A stretch of 64,000 nucleotides of DNA, from assembly GCA_913060695.1 (NCBI GenBank), contig CAJXUA010000005.1:147657-211656 (forward strand), given 5' to 3'. Both the position numbers and the translations under genes were made by a program. This DNA is from an uncultured Gammaproteobacteria bacterium. GTDB lineage: Bacteria; Pseudomonadota; Gammaproteobacteria; Pseudomonadales; Pseudohongiellaceae. This document shows, in pieces, positions 34,821-44,236 of this stretch. Within the stretch, counting starts at the first letter, position 1, and each line of letters opens with the position of its first letter. A model generated the notes under the pieces. The model worked only from the letters and a program-made list of their open reading frames with translations, was not told the origin of the DNA and searched no databases.

Positions 34821-35354
34821 ATGCCATTCCCCTTACTAAAGAAAACCCTGCTTCTAAGTTCTGTATTGCTCCTAGCAGGCCAGGCCTTTACAGCCGATAG
34901 CAGCAAGCAACTCGAGATAGATGAGAACTCCTTCGATTGCCTTGGAGCAATGACCCAAGTAGGCGAATTCTTCGTATCAAACTTACTCGGCAATCTCGAT
35001 GAGACGGTTGCCGTGGCCAGCTCTGAGACCGGCGGCAAGTATCCTGTTGGCTCCATGGTTTCCTTGATTCCGTCCGAGGTAATGGTGAAGCATCAAGACG
35101 GCTGGAATCCAGAGACTAACGACTGGGAGTTCTTTGAGCTTAGTGTTTCGGAGATGGGCAGCAAGATTGCCGTGCGGGGCACTACTGAAGTAGTGAATCA
35201 GTTTGGTGGCAACTGCTTTGGCTGCCATACACTGGCACGAACAGAGTGGGATCTAATCTGCGGCACAGGGCATGGCTGCGCGCCACTGCCCATCACAAGA
35301 GAGCAGATCCATGCTATGCAGAACAGCGATCCTCGCTGCGAGATGAAAGAGTGA
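34821..35354 (+). CDS. secreted monohaem c-type protein, cytochrome P460-like
   Basis: 177 residues with a signal peptide (LLLSSVLLLAGQAFTA). One haem c motif, Cys132-Phe-Gly-Cys135-His136 (NCFGCH), near the C-terminus, preceded by W-E-F-F-E and G-x-x-x-x-C spacing like cytochrome P460 proteins. Five further Cys include a C-terminal pair. Periplasmic electron carrier or catalytic haem protein. It lies 125 bp before the quinohaemoprotein gene and may supply or accept its electrons. Confidence 0.65.
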   Translation: MPFPLLKKTLLLSSVLLLAGQAFTADSSKQLEIDENSFDCLGAMTQVGEFFVSNLLGNLDETVAVASSETGGKYPVGSMVSLIPSEVMVKHQDGWNPETNDWEFFELSVSEMGSKIAVRGTTEVVNQFGGNCFGCHTLARTEWDLICGTGHGCAPLPITREQIHAMQNSDPRCEMKE

Positions 35355-35369
35355 GCTAGAGGCGCCATA

Positions 35370-35396
35370 GGGGGCTGTTGCCGAGCTTTGGCCCCC
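35370..35396 (+). terminator. possible terminator after the haem protein gene
   Basis: GGGGGC at 35370-35375 pairs with GCCCCC at 35391-35396. No T-run follows, so termination is uncertain. Confidence 0.35.
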
Positions 35397-35479
35397 ATAA
35401 TCGTCTGTTAGTTAACCTTGAAACCCGGTACTATCTCGCCCTGCCAAATTTTACTAGAAAGAGTTGATAAGGAGAGAGT

Positions 35480-37675
35480 GTGTACAGATCAATAGTATTC
35501 CTGTTCCTAAGCTTGTTTGGCATTGCCTCTGCCTATGGGCAAGACGCCAATGTTGCACAAGGTGAGGTAGTGTTTCAGGATGAATGTTCCCGTTGTCACG
35601 TGCCGGTGGAGATGGATGCCCGGTTACGCGCACGATGGGTAGGACGAACTGGGGGCGAGCTTTATAACCTTATTCGCACCACGATGCCTGCCGAAACCCC
35701 TGGTTCTTTGACCAATGACCAGTATATGGACGTCACCGCGTTCATTCTATCCGCGGGCAATGTGCCCGTACCCGGCGGCCAGTTGAGTAGCGCAGAGCTT
35801 GAGGCTTTGCCTATTACCCCTGGTGCACTTGCCTCTAATAATACCGAAAGTTTCGATTGGACCCATTTTAACGGGTCTGAGCATTCCACTCGTTATGCCC
35901 CGTTAGATCAGATCAACGCCCAGAACGTGGGTAATCTGCAAATCGCGTGGATGTTCAATACGAGCTCTTTCGGGCCCGCGCCAGAGGCCTTGAGCGTCAC
36001 CACTCCACTGATGGTCAATGGTCGTGTGTTTCTGACCGCCGGTGCAACGCGCAACATCGTCGCGCTGAATGCGGAGACTGGGCAGATCGACTGGACCTGG
36101 CGACCTGACGAGAGCGAGCGTTTCGACGCAGCTCCTCGCAAGGGTTCAGGCAAAGGACTTAGCTACTACAATAATGACGGGCAGGAGACGATCTACACCA
36201 TCACTCCTGGCTATTATCTCGTTGCACTCGATGCCACTACTGGTCGCGAGATCGAATCATTCGGCGATGGTGGCTGGGTTGACCTTCAACAGGGCCTGCG
36301 CCTTGGGCCAGGCCGTGATGACATCGATATCGGCATGTCGTTCATGCCCATGGCGATCGACGGAGTGGTAATCACGGGTGCTGCGCATCTCGTAGGCATG
36401 CGCCCGTCCTCAGCAAGCAATGTGAAAGGCGACATACGCGGCTTCGATGCTAGCACTGGGGATCTGTTGTGGACCTTCAAGACTATTCCGGAGCCTGGCG
36501 AGCCGGGCTACGAGTCTTGGTTGGCTGGGGCCGAATTCACGGGTAATGCCGGTGTTTGGGCCCCTATGTCGGCAGACGAAGAGCTGGGTATCGTGTATCT
36601 GCCTGTCGAGTCCGCTACTGGCGACCGTTACGGCGGCGACCGTCCGGGAAGCAATCTTTTCGCAAGTTCGACGGTCGCGCTGGACTATAAGACGGGTAAG
36701 ATGCGCTGGCACTTCCAATCGACCCACCATGATATTTGGGATTGGGATACACCGTCAGCACCGATCCTTGCGACACTGCCTAGTGGCAAGAGAGCATTGA
36801 TTCAGACGCTGAAACAATCTCATTTGTTCACTTTCGATCCAGCAACTGGCGAGCCCTTATTTCCAATCGAAGAGCGCTCCGTTCCGCAGACCGATGTGCC
36901 GGGAGAGTGGACCTCATTAACACAGCCTTTCCCAAGTAAGCCGGCGCCATATGACCGTCAGGGCTTTCAGGAAGATGATTTAGTCGATTTCACACCGGAG
37001 ATAGCAGCCTTGGCCAAAGAGGCAGCCTCAAAATTCCGCTTCAGTGAGTCGGTGTTTACGCCAGCCTCTTTGTTCGAGGATCCGAAGGACGGCACGCAGG
37101 GTACTCTGCATTTACCGTCGTCCACCGGTGGCTCGAACTGGGAAGGCGCAGCCTATGACCCAGAGACAGGGCTGTTGTATGTGCCCTCGCGCACCGCAAC
37201 TAGCGTGCTATCTTTGACACACGAGCCCGATGTTTCTGATGTGAAATATATACAGGGCGGCAGCCGAACTCCTTCGGTGCAGGGTATTCCCTTGGTCAAG
37301 CCACCCTATGGCCGCATCACCGCGATCGACATGAGCACTGGCGAGCACGTGTGGCAGGTTGTGAATGGCGATACTCCCGAGGAGATTAAGAATCACCCTC
37401 TACTCAAGGGCGTGGATATTGGTCGCACTGGCAAGCCAACGCGTTCCGGTTTAGTCCTTACTAAATCTCTTCTGTTCGCTGGCGAGGGTGTTGGCGGAGA
37501 TCCCGTACTCTGGGCCTTCGACAAAGCCACCGGCGAGGTCGCGGCTAAGATCGGCATGCCGGGTGTTGTAACTGGTGTTCCAATGACCTATATGTATCAA
37601 GGTAAGCAGTATCTTGTAATGGCGATTAGTTCGCGAGGCGAAGCCGCTCGTATCATTGCCCTTACATTGCCATAA
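35480..37675 (+). CDS. PQQ-dependent dehydrogenase with N-terminal cytochrome c domain
   Basis: 731 residues, start GTG 35480 with GGAGAGA upstream. Signal peptide, then a cytochrome c domain with Cys36-Ser-Arg-Cys39-His40, then an eight-bladed PQQ propeller from about residue 120 (DWTHFNGSEHSTRYAPLDQIN, IVALNAETGQIDWTW, VALDYKTGKMRWHFQ, WALK-like blade repeats). The cytochrome precedes the propeller, unlike alcohol dehydrogenases in which it follows. Membrane-glucose- or alcohol-dehydrogenase-like periplasmic oxidation is likely; substrate unknown. No PQQ synthesis genes are in the window. Confidence 0.85.
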   Translation: MYRSIVFLFLSLFGIASAYGQDANVAQGEVVFQDECSRCHVPVEMDARLRARWVGRTGGELYNLIRTTMPAETPGSLTNDQYMDVTAFILSAGNVPVPGGQLSSAELEALPITPGALASNNTESFDWTHFNGSEHSTRYAPLDQINAQNVGNLQIAWMFNTSSFGPAPEALSVTTPLMVNGRVFLTAGATRNIVALNAETGQIDWTWRPDESERFDAAPRKGSGKGLSYYNNDGQETIYTITPGYYLVALDATTGREIESFGDGGWVDLQQGLRLGPGRDDIDIGMSFMPMAIDGVVITGAAHLVGMRPSSASNVKGDIRGFDASTGDLLWTFKTIPEPGEPGYESWLAGAEFTGNAGVWAPMSADEELGIVYLPVESATGDRYGGDRPGSNLFASSTVALDYKTGKMRWHFQSTHHDIWDWDTPSAPILATLPSGKRALIQTLKQSHLFTFDPATGEPLFPIEERSVPQTDVPGEWTSLTQPFPSKPAPYDRQGFQEDDLVDFTPEIAALAKEAASKFRFSESVFTPASLFEDPKDGTQGTLHLPSSTGGSNWEGAAYDPETGLLYVPSRTATSVLSLTHEPDVSDVKYIQGGSRTPSVQGIPLVKPPYGRITAIDMSTGEHVWQVVNGDTPEEIKNHPLLKGVDIGRTGKPTRSGLVLTKSLLFAGEGVGGDPVLWAFDKATGEVAAKIGMPGVVTGVPMTYMYQGKQYLVMAISSRGEAARIIALTLP

Positions 37676-37686
37676 GTAAGACGTGG

Positions 37687-37723
37687 CAGGTGCAGGCTAA
37701 AACCCTGCGCCTGTCTTCTTTCT
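37687..37723 (+). terminator. terminator of the PQQ dehydrogenase gene
   Basis: A 10-bp stem CAGGTGCAGG/CCTGCGCCTG with one G-T pair and a 7-base loop, followed by TCTTCTTTCT. It ends about 20 bp before lemA. Confidence 0.65.
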
Positions 37724-37741
37724 AGGAAACAAGGAGGCGTT

Positions 37742-38338
37742 ATGAGTACCACGACTATTATCGTTTTGGTTGTAATAGCGGTTATTGCGCTTTACGCGAT
37801 TGCCATTTTCAACCAGCTCGTCAGCTTACGAAATCGGTATCAGAATGCGTTCGCCCAGATCGAGGTGCAGCTCAAACGACGTTACGATCTCATTCCTAAT
37901 CTTGTTGAAACCGCTAAGGGCTACCTCTCTCACGAGCGCGAAACCCTCGAGGCAGTAATCGCCGCGCGTAATGCCGCGGCCAATGGCCTAGCGGCCGCTG
38001 CCGCCAACCCTGGCAACGCTGCTGCTATGAGTGATCTGGCAGGCAAAGAGGGGGCCTTAGGCGCCGCCATGGGGCGGTTGAATGTTGTTATGGAAGCCTA
38101 TCCAGACCTCAAGGCAAACCAGAACATGATGCAGCTGAGCGAAGAGCTCACTAGCACAGAGAATAAGGTGGCGTTTTCTCGCCAGGCCTTTAACGATCAG
38201 GTGATGGCCTATAACACCTACAAGCAGTCCTTCCCTCCGGTAGTGTTTGCCGGAATGTTTGGCCATGGGGAAGACGCGTCTCTGTTGCAATTTGAGGACA
38301 GCGCCGAGATTCAAGCTGCGCCGAAGGTGTCATTCTAA
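37742..38338 (+). CDS. lemA: LemA family protein
   Basis: 198 residues. One N-terminal helix (TTIIVLVVIAVIALYAIAIF), then the LemA coiled-coil domain: LVSLRNRYQNAFAQIEVQLKRRYDLIPNLVETAKGY is diagnostic. Often paired with a metalloprotease; here an M48 protease gene begins 24 bp later. Exact function unknown. Confidence 0.93.
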   Translation: MSTTTIIVLVVIAVIALYAIAIFNQLVSLRNRYQNAFAQIEVQLKRRYDLIPNLVETAKGYLSHERETLEAVIAARNAAANGLAAAAANPGNAAAMSDLAGKEGALGAAMGRLNVVMEAYPDLKANQNMMQLSEELTSTENKVAFSRQAFNDQVMAYNTYKQSFPPVVFAGMFGHGEDASLLQFEDSAEIQAAPKVSF

Positions 38339-38361
38339 TTTCCCAATAGTTGAGAGCCGCC

Positions 38362-40275
38362 ATGGATTTCTTTAGATCACAGGATATTGCCCGTCGCAAT
38401 ACGGTCAGGCTTGTGGTCCTGTTTGCCCTGGCGCTTATCAGCCTCGTTGCGATTACTAATCTATTGATCATGTTTGGTCTCGGCGCATTTGCCGAGACTA
38501 TCGATGTGCCGATGTTCCAGCAGGTGGACTGGCACCTCTACGCCTATGTGAGCGTGGCCGTTGTCGCCATAGTAGGCTTCGGTTGCGTCTACAAGATCAT
38601 CAGCCTCTCCGGGGGTGGTGCCCGAGTCGCGGAGATGATGCAGGGGCGCCTGATAATTCAAGGCGGCAATGATGTTCACGAACAGCGCATCCTCAACGTT
38701 GTAGAGGAAATGGCGATTGCATCGGGCACGCCGGTTCCTCCCGTCTACCTCATAGAAGAGGAAGGCATTAATGCATTCGCGGCAGGATATAGCCCCGCAG
38801 ACGCGGTAATCGGTATAACCCGCGGAGCCATCCAAAGCCTCACCCGAGACGAGCTGCAAGGCGTGATCGCCCACGAGTTTAGCCATATCCTGCATGGCGA
38901 TATGCGCCTCAATATTCGCCTGATTGGCATTCTCCACGGCATCATGGTGCTGGGCATCATGGGTTATTATCTCTTACGCAGTACACATCTCTCGCGGCGT
39001 TCTAAAAATAGCGGCAATATCGCAATTGTTGGTATTGGGCTGATGATTCTTGGCTTCGCGGGCACCTTCTTTGGCAACCTCATCAAGTCGGCGGTTAGTC
39101 GTCAGCGCGAGTTCCTTGCGGACGCCTCCGCCGTGCAGTACACCCGTAACCCCGATGGCATTGCCGATGCATTGAAACGAATTGGCGGCAGCAAAGTCGG
39201 TTCAGTTCTTGAGAACCCCGGTGCTGCAGAGATTAGTCATGCTTTGTTTGGTAATGGCGTGCGTTTCTCGATTAATTCACTATTTGCGACCCATCCTCCG
39301 CTGGAGAAACGCATCAGTGCGATTCAGCCAAATTGGGATGGCAGTTTTGATATTAAAGAGAAGGTTGAGCAGCCGGAGACTAGTAAGAAAGACACAGCGG
39401 CTAAGCTGACACCTCAGGGTGCGATGAGTGCGCTCACAGCTCTAGCAATGACCGATGCGCTGATGAGCCAGGCCGGCAATCCGCAGGAAGCTAACTTGCA
39501 GCGGGCGCAGGAGCTGCTAGCTGCTATTCCCCGAGTATTGCTCGAGGCGGCGCATAACCCTTTTAGCGCCAGGGCACTTATTTATTTCCTCTTGCTCGAT
39601 GATGATGCCGCAATGGCGCGCCATCAACTCGACGCGATGCGCGGCAGCGCCGATCCTGCCGTGTACGAGGCATTAGTCAAAATGTTCGAGGAGCACCTAG
39701 AGGTCTCGCAGGATTTGCGCCTGCCATTGGTCAACCTAGCGCTGCCAACACTGCGCCAATTGAGCGCCGAGCAATACACCTTGTTCCGCAAAAACTTGGA
39801 AGTGTTGGTGTCCAGTGATGGGCGCACTAGTCTTTGGGAGTGGGTATTGCAGAGAGTTGTGCTGCATCAGTTGGACGCAGTGTTCCAGCCTAGTAACCGC
39901 TTTCATCATCAGGCTCATCACAGCCTGCGTCAGCTCGCGCCGCAATGTGCCATCGTGTTGGGTTTTGTCGTGCGGGCCGGTGGCCAGGATGGACTTAGCG
40001 ATGAAGAGGTCTTTGCGAAAGCGATGACAGAGCTAGGCTTGCCAGAAACCCCAATGCCAGACAAGGCAGCGTTTAGCATAGAAAGTATCAATAAGGCATT
40101 GGAAGCCCTGCAGGGACTGCGGCCCCTCAAGAAACCAGCTTTCTTAAAAGCCTGTGCAGTAGCGATTGCTGCAGATGGCGTGGCCCATGCCATCGAACTA
40201 GAATTATTCCGCGCCATTGCCGCTACACTGGATTGCCCACTGCCTCCTATCCCGCTTCCTATCGAGGCCAAGTAG
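38362..40275 (+). CDS. M48 family membrane metalloprotease with C-terminal TerB-like domain
   Basis: 637 residues from ATG 38362 (TTG 38350 less likely). Two N-terminal helices, then the HtpX-like zinc protease domain with HEFSH at 171-175, more helices, and a second-part Glu in REFLADASAV. At 275 residues HtpX would end; this protein continues with a helical region and a C-terminal segment (about 530-637: VLGFVVRAGGQDGLSDEEVFAKAM, LKACAVAIAADG) that resembles TerB/DjlA-type domains. LemA upstream makes a LemA-M48 pair, likely a membrane quality-control module. Confidence 0.85.
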   Translation: MDFFRSQDIARRNTVRLVVLFALALISLVAITNLLIMFGLGAFAETIDVPMFQQVDWHLYAYVSVAVVAIVGFGCVYKIISLSGGGARVAEMMQGRLIIQGGNDVHEQRILNVVEEMAIASGTPVPPVYLIEEEGINAFAAGYSPADAVIGITRGAIQSLTRDELQGVIAHEFSHILHGDMRLNIRLIGILHGIMVLGIMGYYLLRSTHLSRRSKNSGNIAIVGIGLMILGFAGTFFGNLIKSAVSRQREFLADASAVQYTRNPDGIADALKRIGGSKVGSVLENPGAAEISHALFGNGVRFSINSLFATHPPLEKRISAIQPNWDGSFDIKEKVEQPETSKKDTAAKLTPQGAMSALTALAMTDALMSQAGNPQEANLQRAQELLAAIPRVLLEAAHNPFSARALIYFLLLDDDAAMARHQLDAMRGSADPAVYEALVKMFEEHLEVSQDLRLPLVNLALPTLRQLSAEQYTLFRKNLEVLVSSDGRTSLWEWVLQRVVLHQLDAVFQPSNRFHHQAHHSLRQLAPQCAIVLGFVVRAGGQDGLSDEEVFAKAMTELGLPETPMPDKAAFSIESINKALEALQGLRPLKKPAFLKACAVAIAADGVAHAIELELFRAIAATLDCPLPPIPLPIEAK

Positions 40276-40283
40276 AGGTCTCA

Positions 40284-41579
40284 ATGCTCAATGCTTTCGC
40301 CACGCGATTTGCACTGTATTTGCAGGCACGAAACCTCTATTACGGCTGGATAGTCGCCGCCACTACTTTCTTAACGATGCTGGCAACGGCCGCCGCGATG
40401 GGCTCGGCCGGTATCATGATCGCGCCTCTGCGCGACGAGTTTGGCTGGACCACCGAACAAATCTCCACCGCCATTTCTATTCGCTTAATTCTTTATGGGC
40501 TGTTCGGCCCCTTTGCCGCTGCATTCATGAATCAGTTCGGTGTGAAGCGCGTAGTGGTGTTCGCACTCGGGCTAATCTGTTCTGGCATTTTCGCCTCCTT
40601 CTTCATGACGCAGTGGTGGCATTTGCTCCTACTGTGGGGCGTGGTAGTGGGTATCGGCACGGGAATGACGGCGCTGGTGCTCGGGGCCACAGTGGCCACG
40701 CGTTGGTTCAATAAACGCCGCGGCTTGGTTGTGGGCTTGATGACAGCGAGCACGGCGACGGGACAGATGATTTTTCAGCCCTTGCTCGCAAGCCTGACAG
40801 AGGCCAGTGGCTGGCGCGTCGCGATGACTATCATCGTTGTGTTGATGCTAGTGATCATGCTGCTAGTATTATTGCTGATGCGTGACCATCCGGCCGACGT
40901 ACAGCTGCCCATCTATGGCGAAGAGAATTTGACTGCGCCACCGCCGCGCAGTGTAGGACTCAGGGCAATGTTAATGGCGCCGTTGCACAATCTGCGGGAG
41001 GTCTCCAAGACGGCCACGTTTTGGGTGCTGTTCTTGAGTTTCTATGTCTGTGGTTTCAGCACCAATGGACTGATTCATACCCACTGGGTGCCTATGAATC
41101 TCGACTTCGGGGTGGCGGCTGTTAGCGCCGCCTCTATGCTCGCAATCATTGGCATGTTCGATTTTATCGGCACCATTCTCTCGGGTTGGCTATCCGACCG
41201 CTTCGACAATCGTTGGCTACTATTTTGGTTCTATGGTCTGCGCGGGCTGACCTTGATCTTCCTGTCGTTCTCCGACTTTGGAATGCTGGCCCTTTTCTTG
41301 TTCGCGGTCTTCTACGGATTGGATTGGGTGGCGACCGTGCCTCCCACGGTAAAGCTCACCACGGCACGCTATGGCGCTGCGACGGCAAACATGACCTTCG
41401 GGTGGATCTTCGCGGGGCATCAACTAGGAGCGGCCTCTGCGGCCTATATAGCGGGTGTTATGCGCACGGACCTACAAACCTATATGCCAGCGCTTCAGCT
41501 AGCCGGTGCGCTGTGCATGATGGCGGCGCTGGTCGTATTGATGATCCGTCAGCAACGCTCCGTTCTAGCGACACCTTAG
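40284..41579 (+). CDS. MFS transporter (monocarboxylate-carrier-like)
   Basis: 431 residues from ATG 40284 with AGAGGTC upstream; starting earlier would overlap the protease gene. Twelve helices. The motif NLYYGWIVAATTFLTML, then LRDEFGWTTEQIS, resembles the monocarboxylate/oxalate-formate group, as does GWLSDRFDNRW. Probably exchanges small organic acids with protons; no substrate context. It lies nine bases after the protease gene. Confidence 0.83.
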   Translation: MLNAFATRFALYLQARNLYYGWIVAATTFLTMLATAAAMGSAGIMIAPLRDEFGWTTEQISTAISIRLILYGLFGPFAAAFMNQFGVKRVVVFALGLICSGIFASFFMTQWWHLLLLWGVVVGIGTGMTALVLGATVATRWFNKRRGLVVGLMTASTATGQMIFQPLLASLTEASGWRVAMTIIVVLMLVIMLLVLLLMRDHPADVQLPIYGEENLTAPPPRSVGLRAMLMAPLHNLREVSKTATFWVLFLSFYVCGFSTNGLIHTHWVPMNLDFGVAAVSAASMLAIIGMFDFIGTILSGWLSDRFDNRWLLFWFYGLRGLTLIFLSFSDFGMLALFLFAVFYGLDWVATVPPTVKLTTARYGAATANMTFGWIFAGHQLGAASAAYIAGVMRTDLQTYMPALQLAGALCMMAALVVLMIRQQRSVLATP

Positions 41580-41582
41580 GGG

Positions 41583-41617
41583 CTTGCTAGCGAGGCGCAA
41601 ATACCAGCGCTAGCAAG
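41583..41617. terminator. hairpin between convergent MFS and reductase genes
   Basis: Perfect 10-bp arms CTTGCTAGCG and CGCTAGCAAG with a 15-base loop, in the 47-bp gap between two convergent genes. No clear T-run on either side; a bidirectional terminator is plausible. Confidence 0.5.
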
Positions 41618-41626
41618 TCGTTGGGT

Positions 41627-42691
41627 TTAAGCCGTAGCTTTGTCCAGCGCAGGATAGTCCGTGTAGCCTTCGGGGCCAGAACCATACATAGTGGCTGTGT
41701 TGAGCTCGTTTAGCGGTGCATCGTCGCGCAGTCTTGTCACTAGGTCAGGGTTGGCGATATACCAGCGACCAAAAGCGACGGCGTCACCAATGCCTTGTTG
41801 GATCAAATCCTCTGCCATCTCTTTCGTCATCTGTTCGTTGATGATGACCTTGCCGCCAAAAGCCTTCTTCAACGCCGGAGTTAGGGCTGGCTGCTTGAAA
41901 TGCTCTCGAGTACAGATAAACGCGATTTTGCGCTTGCCCAATTCGCTGGCCACATAAGTGAAAGTTTCCAGTGGATTTTCATCGCCCATATCATGGGCGT
42001 CCATGCGTGGTGCGAGATGCATGCCGACACGGTCGGCGCCCCACACGGAGACGACTGCATCGGTGACCGCAAGCATGAGGCGGGCGCGATTCTCGAGACT
42101 GCCACCGTAGATATCGTCACGATGATTGGTGGAAGTCTGCAGGAACTGGTCTAGTAAGTAGCCGTTGGCGCCATGGATCTCGACGCCGTCGAAGCCGGCC
42201 TTCTTGGCATTCTCTGCGCCCTTACGGTAGTCCTCTATGACTTGCTCGACCTCTGCGGTGCTTAAGGCGCGGGGAGTCTCGTAGGCCTTCTCGGGGCGCA
42301 CTAGGCTGACATGGCCCTTTGCGGCAATAGCGCTTGGGGCAACGGAGGGTTTCCCATCTAGGTAGCGTGGGTCGGAGATTCGACCAACATGCCATAGTTG
42401 CAGCAATATCTGACCTCCAGCCTTGTGTACGGCGTCGGTCACACCCTTCCAGCCCTCAACTTGTTCATCGGACCAAATACCCGGTGTGTTGGGATAGCCA
42501 ACTCCCATCGGGGTCACGGATGTTGCTTCGCTAAGGATCATTCCAGCATTGGAGCGTTGCGTGTAATATTGTGCCATTAAGGTATTGGGAACGCGGCCTT
42601 CACTAGCGCGGCAGCGCGTCAGTGGTGCCATAATTATGCGGTTGGGGAGCTGTAGCGCACCGATTTGTATAGGTGTAAAGAGTGTGTTCAA
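41627..42691 (-). CDS. nemA: old-yellow-enzyme reductase (NemA-like)
   Basis: 354 residues of the flavin-binding TIM-barrel type: LFTPIQIGALQLPNRIIMAPLTRCRA at the N-terminus, VEIHGANGYLLDQFLQ with the substrate histidine, and VAFGRWYIANPDLV at the C-terminus. FMN enzyme reducing alkenes, nitro-esters or N-ethylmaleimide with NADPH. Typical of the NemA/xenobiotic reductase group. No NemR-type regulator is adjacent. Confidence 0.9.
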   Translation of the reverse strand: MNTLFTPIQIGALQLPNRIIMAPLTRCRASEGRVPNTLMAQYYTQRSNAGMILSEATSVTPMGVGYPNTPGIWSDEQVEGWKGVTDAVHKAGGQILLQLWHVGRISDPRYLDGKPSVAPSAIAAKGHVSLVRPEKAYETPRALSTAEVEQVIEDYRKGAENAKKAGFDGVEIHGANGYLLDQFLQTSTNHRDDIYGGSLENRARLMLAVTDAVVSVWGADRVGMHLAPRMDAHDMGDENPLETFTYVASELGKRKIAFICTREHFKQPALTPALKKAFGGKVIINEQMTKEMAEDLIQQGIGDAVAFGRWYIANPDLVTRLRDDAPLNELNTATMYGSGPEGYTDYPALDKATA

Positions 42692-42884
42692 CTTTGCTTT
42701 CCTTCTTTATTTCAATAGGATGGTGAGGCCAGCGCTACGCGAGGAAACGTTTTCCAAGGTGGCCCGGTCTTAAGAGCAAGCGATGTAGTAAGCCTGCGCG
42801 CAGTATTCGGCATCCGTTAGATGCCGTGAATGTAGCCTTAGATGCGGTCAGTAAGCACAAATTTCAACAAAAAGGAGAATGTTT

Positions 42885-44051
42885 ATGTTACGTCCATTAT
42901 TACTCGCGGCAGCGCTGAGTGTTGGTTTAGGCAGTGTTGGCATAGCGCACGCGCAAACAGACGTGCAGCGCTCCGCTCTGCACGACTTCCGCGTAGTGAC
43001 GGTTGCCGATGGTTTGGAGATACCTTGGTCGATGGCGTGGTTGCCAGGCGGCGATATGCTGATCACCGAAAGAGCGGGCAGATTGCGCATTGTGCGCGAT
43101 GGTCAGCTCCTGCCAGATGCAGTTCCGGGCGTTCCTGAGGTGTTCACCACTGGTGGACAGGCCGGGCTGTTCGATGTACTTCCTCATCCAGATTTCGCCA
43201 ACAACCAGTATATCTACCTTAGCTTTGCCAAGCCTCTCGAAGCCCTCGGTACATCGACCACCACTATCGTGCGCGGTCGGCTAGTAAACGATCGTCTAGA
43301 AGGCGTAGAAGAGATTTTCGTTGCCGATGCCAATGGTGGAGGGCACTACGGTGGCCGCATGGTTTTTGATGCGGACGGCTATCTGTTCCTGACCTCGGGT
43401 GACCGCATGGCGCCTCCTAATGGCGATCTCGCGGCACATCCAGCGCAGGACCGCTCCAATCACCATGGCGTTATTGTTCGTTTGAATGACGACGGCAGTG
43501 TTCCCGCCGACAATCCCTATGTTGGTCAGGCCGGCTTTAAACCAGAGATATGGAGTTACGGTCACCGCAGCCCGCAGGGTTTAGCGATCGATCCATCTAC
43601 AGGCAATCTGTGGATGACAGAGCATGGCCCACAGGGTGGCGACGAGCTCAACCTGATCCAGCCGGACAAGAACTACGGCTGGCCCGTTATCGGCCGTGGC
43701 GTCAACTATGGACCAGGCGTGCCTATCCATGAATCTATCGTGTCTGAAGGCATGGAGAATCCAGTGCATTTCTGGGTACCTTCGATCGCGGCCTCTGGCT
43801 TGATGGTGTATACCGGTTCGCGTTTCCCTGCATGGAACGGCAACCTCTTCGCGGGCGGCTTGGCAGGCGAGCAACTCGCGCGTCTAACCCTTAGCGAGGA
43901 TGGCAGCAAAGTGCTAACCGAAGAGACTCTTCTGCCTTATATCGGTCGTATCCGCGACGTGCGCATGGGGCCTGATGGTTTCATCTATGTGGCTCTCGAG
44001 GATCGTTCGCGTGCGCCGACCGCCGTTGTGCGTCTAGAACCAGCGAACTAA
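42885..44051 (+). CDS. soluble PQQ-dependent sugar dehydrogenase (YliI-type)
   Basis: 388 residues from ATG 42885, which is seven bases after GGAG; ATG 42879 is too close to it. Signal peptide ending GIAHAQT. Six-bladed propeller with family motifs: GLEIPWSMAWLPGGDMLITER, GGQAGLFDVLPHPDF, WSYGHRSPQGLAIDPSTGNLW, ENPVHFWVPSIAASG, and a final GRIRDVRMGPDGFIY. Periplasmic aldose oxidation with PQQ is the known activity of the family; electron acceptor unknown. Followed by a strong terminator. Confidence 0.9.
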   Translation: MLRPLLLAAALSVGLGSVGIAHAQTDVQRSALHDFRVVTVADGLEIPWSMAWLPGGDMLITERAGRLRIVRDGQLLPDAVPGVPEVFTTGGQAGLFDVLPHPDFANNQYIYLSFAKPLEALGTSTTTIVRGRLVNDRLEGVEEIFVADANGGGHYGGRMVFDADGYLFLTSGDRMAPPNGDLAAHPAQDRSNHHGVIVRLNDDGSVPADNPYVGQAGFKPEIWSYGHRSPQGLAIDPSTGNLWMTEHGPQGGDELNLIQPDKNYGWPVIGRGVNYGPGVPIHESIVSEGMENPVHFWVPSIAASGLMVYTGSRFPAWNGNLFAGGLAGEQLARLTLSEDGSKVLTEETLLPYIGRIRDVRMGPDGFIYVALEDRSRAPTAVVRLEPAN

Positions 44052-44079
44052 TCATCCAAGGGTGAGCAGTAAGTATAAG

Positions 44080-44106
44080 AAGGGGCCTTAATGGCCCCTT
44101 TTTTTT
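44080..44106 (+). terminator. intrinsic terminator of the sugar dehydrogenase gene
   Basis: AAGGGGCC-TTAAT-GGCCCCTT followed by a run of T. The clearest plus-strand terminator in the window. Confidence 0.9.
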
Positions 44107-44236
44107 GGCCCGAATGAACTGGGTACGACTATTCCAATATTCGACTTTAAGCCAATCACATTGTTGCCCGAAATATGCGATGAGGTAATATAGGCCACAC
44201 GAGAAATAGAACAATAAAAATAAAAGGAGCTCGCCC

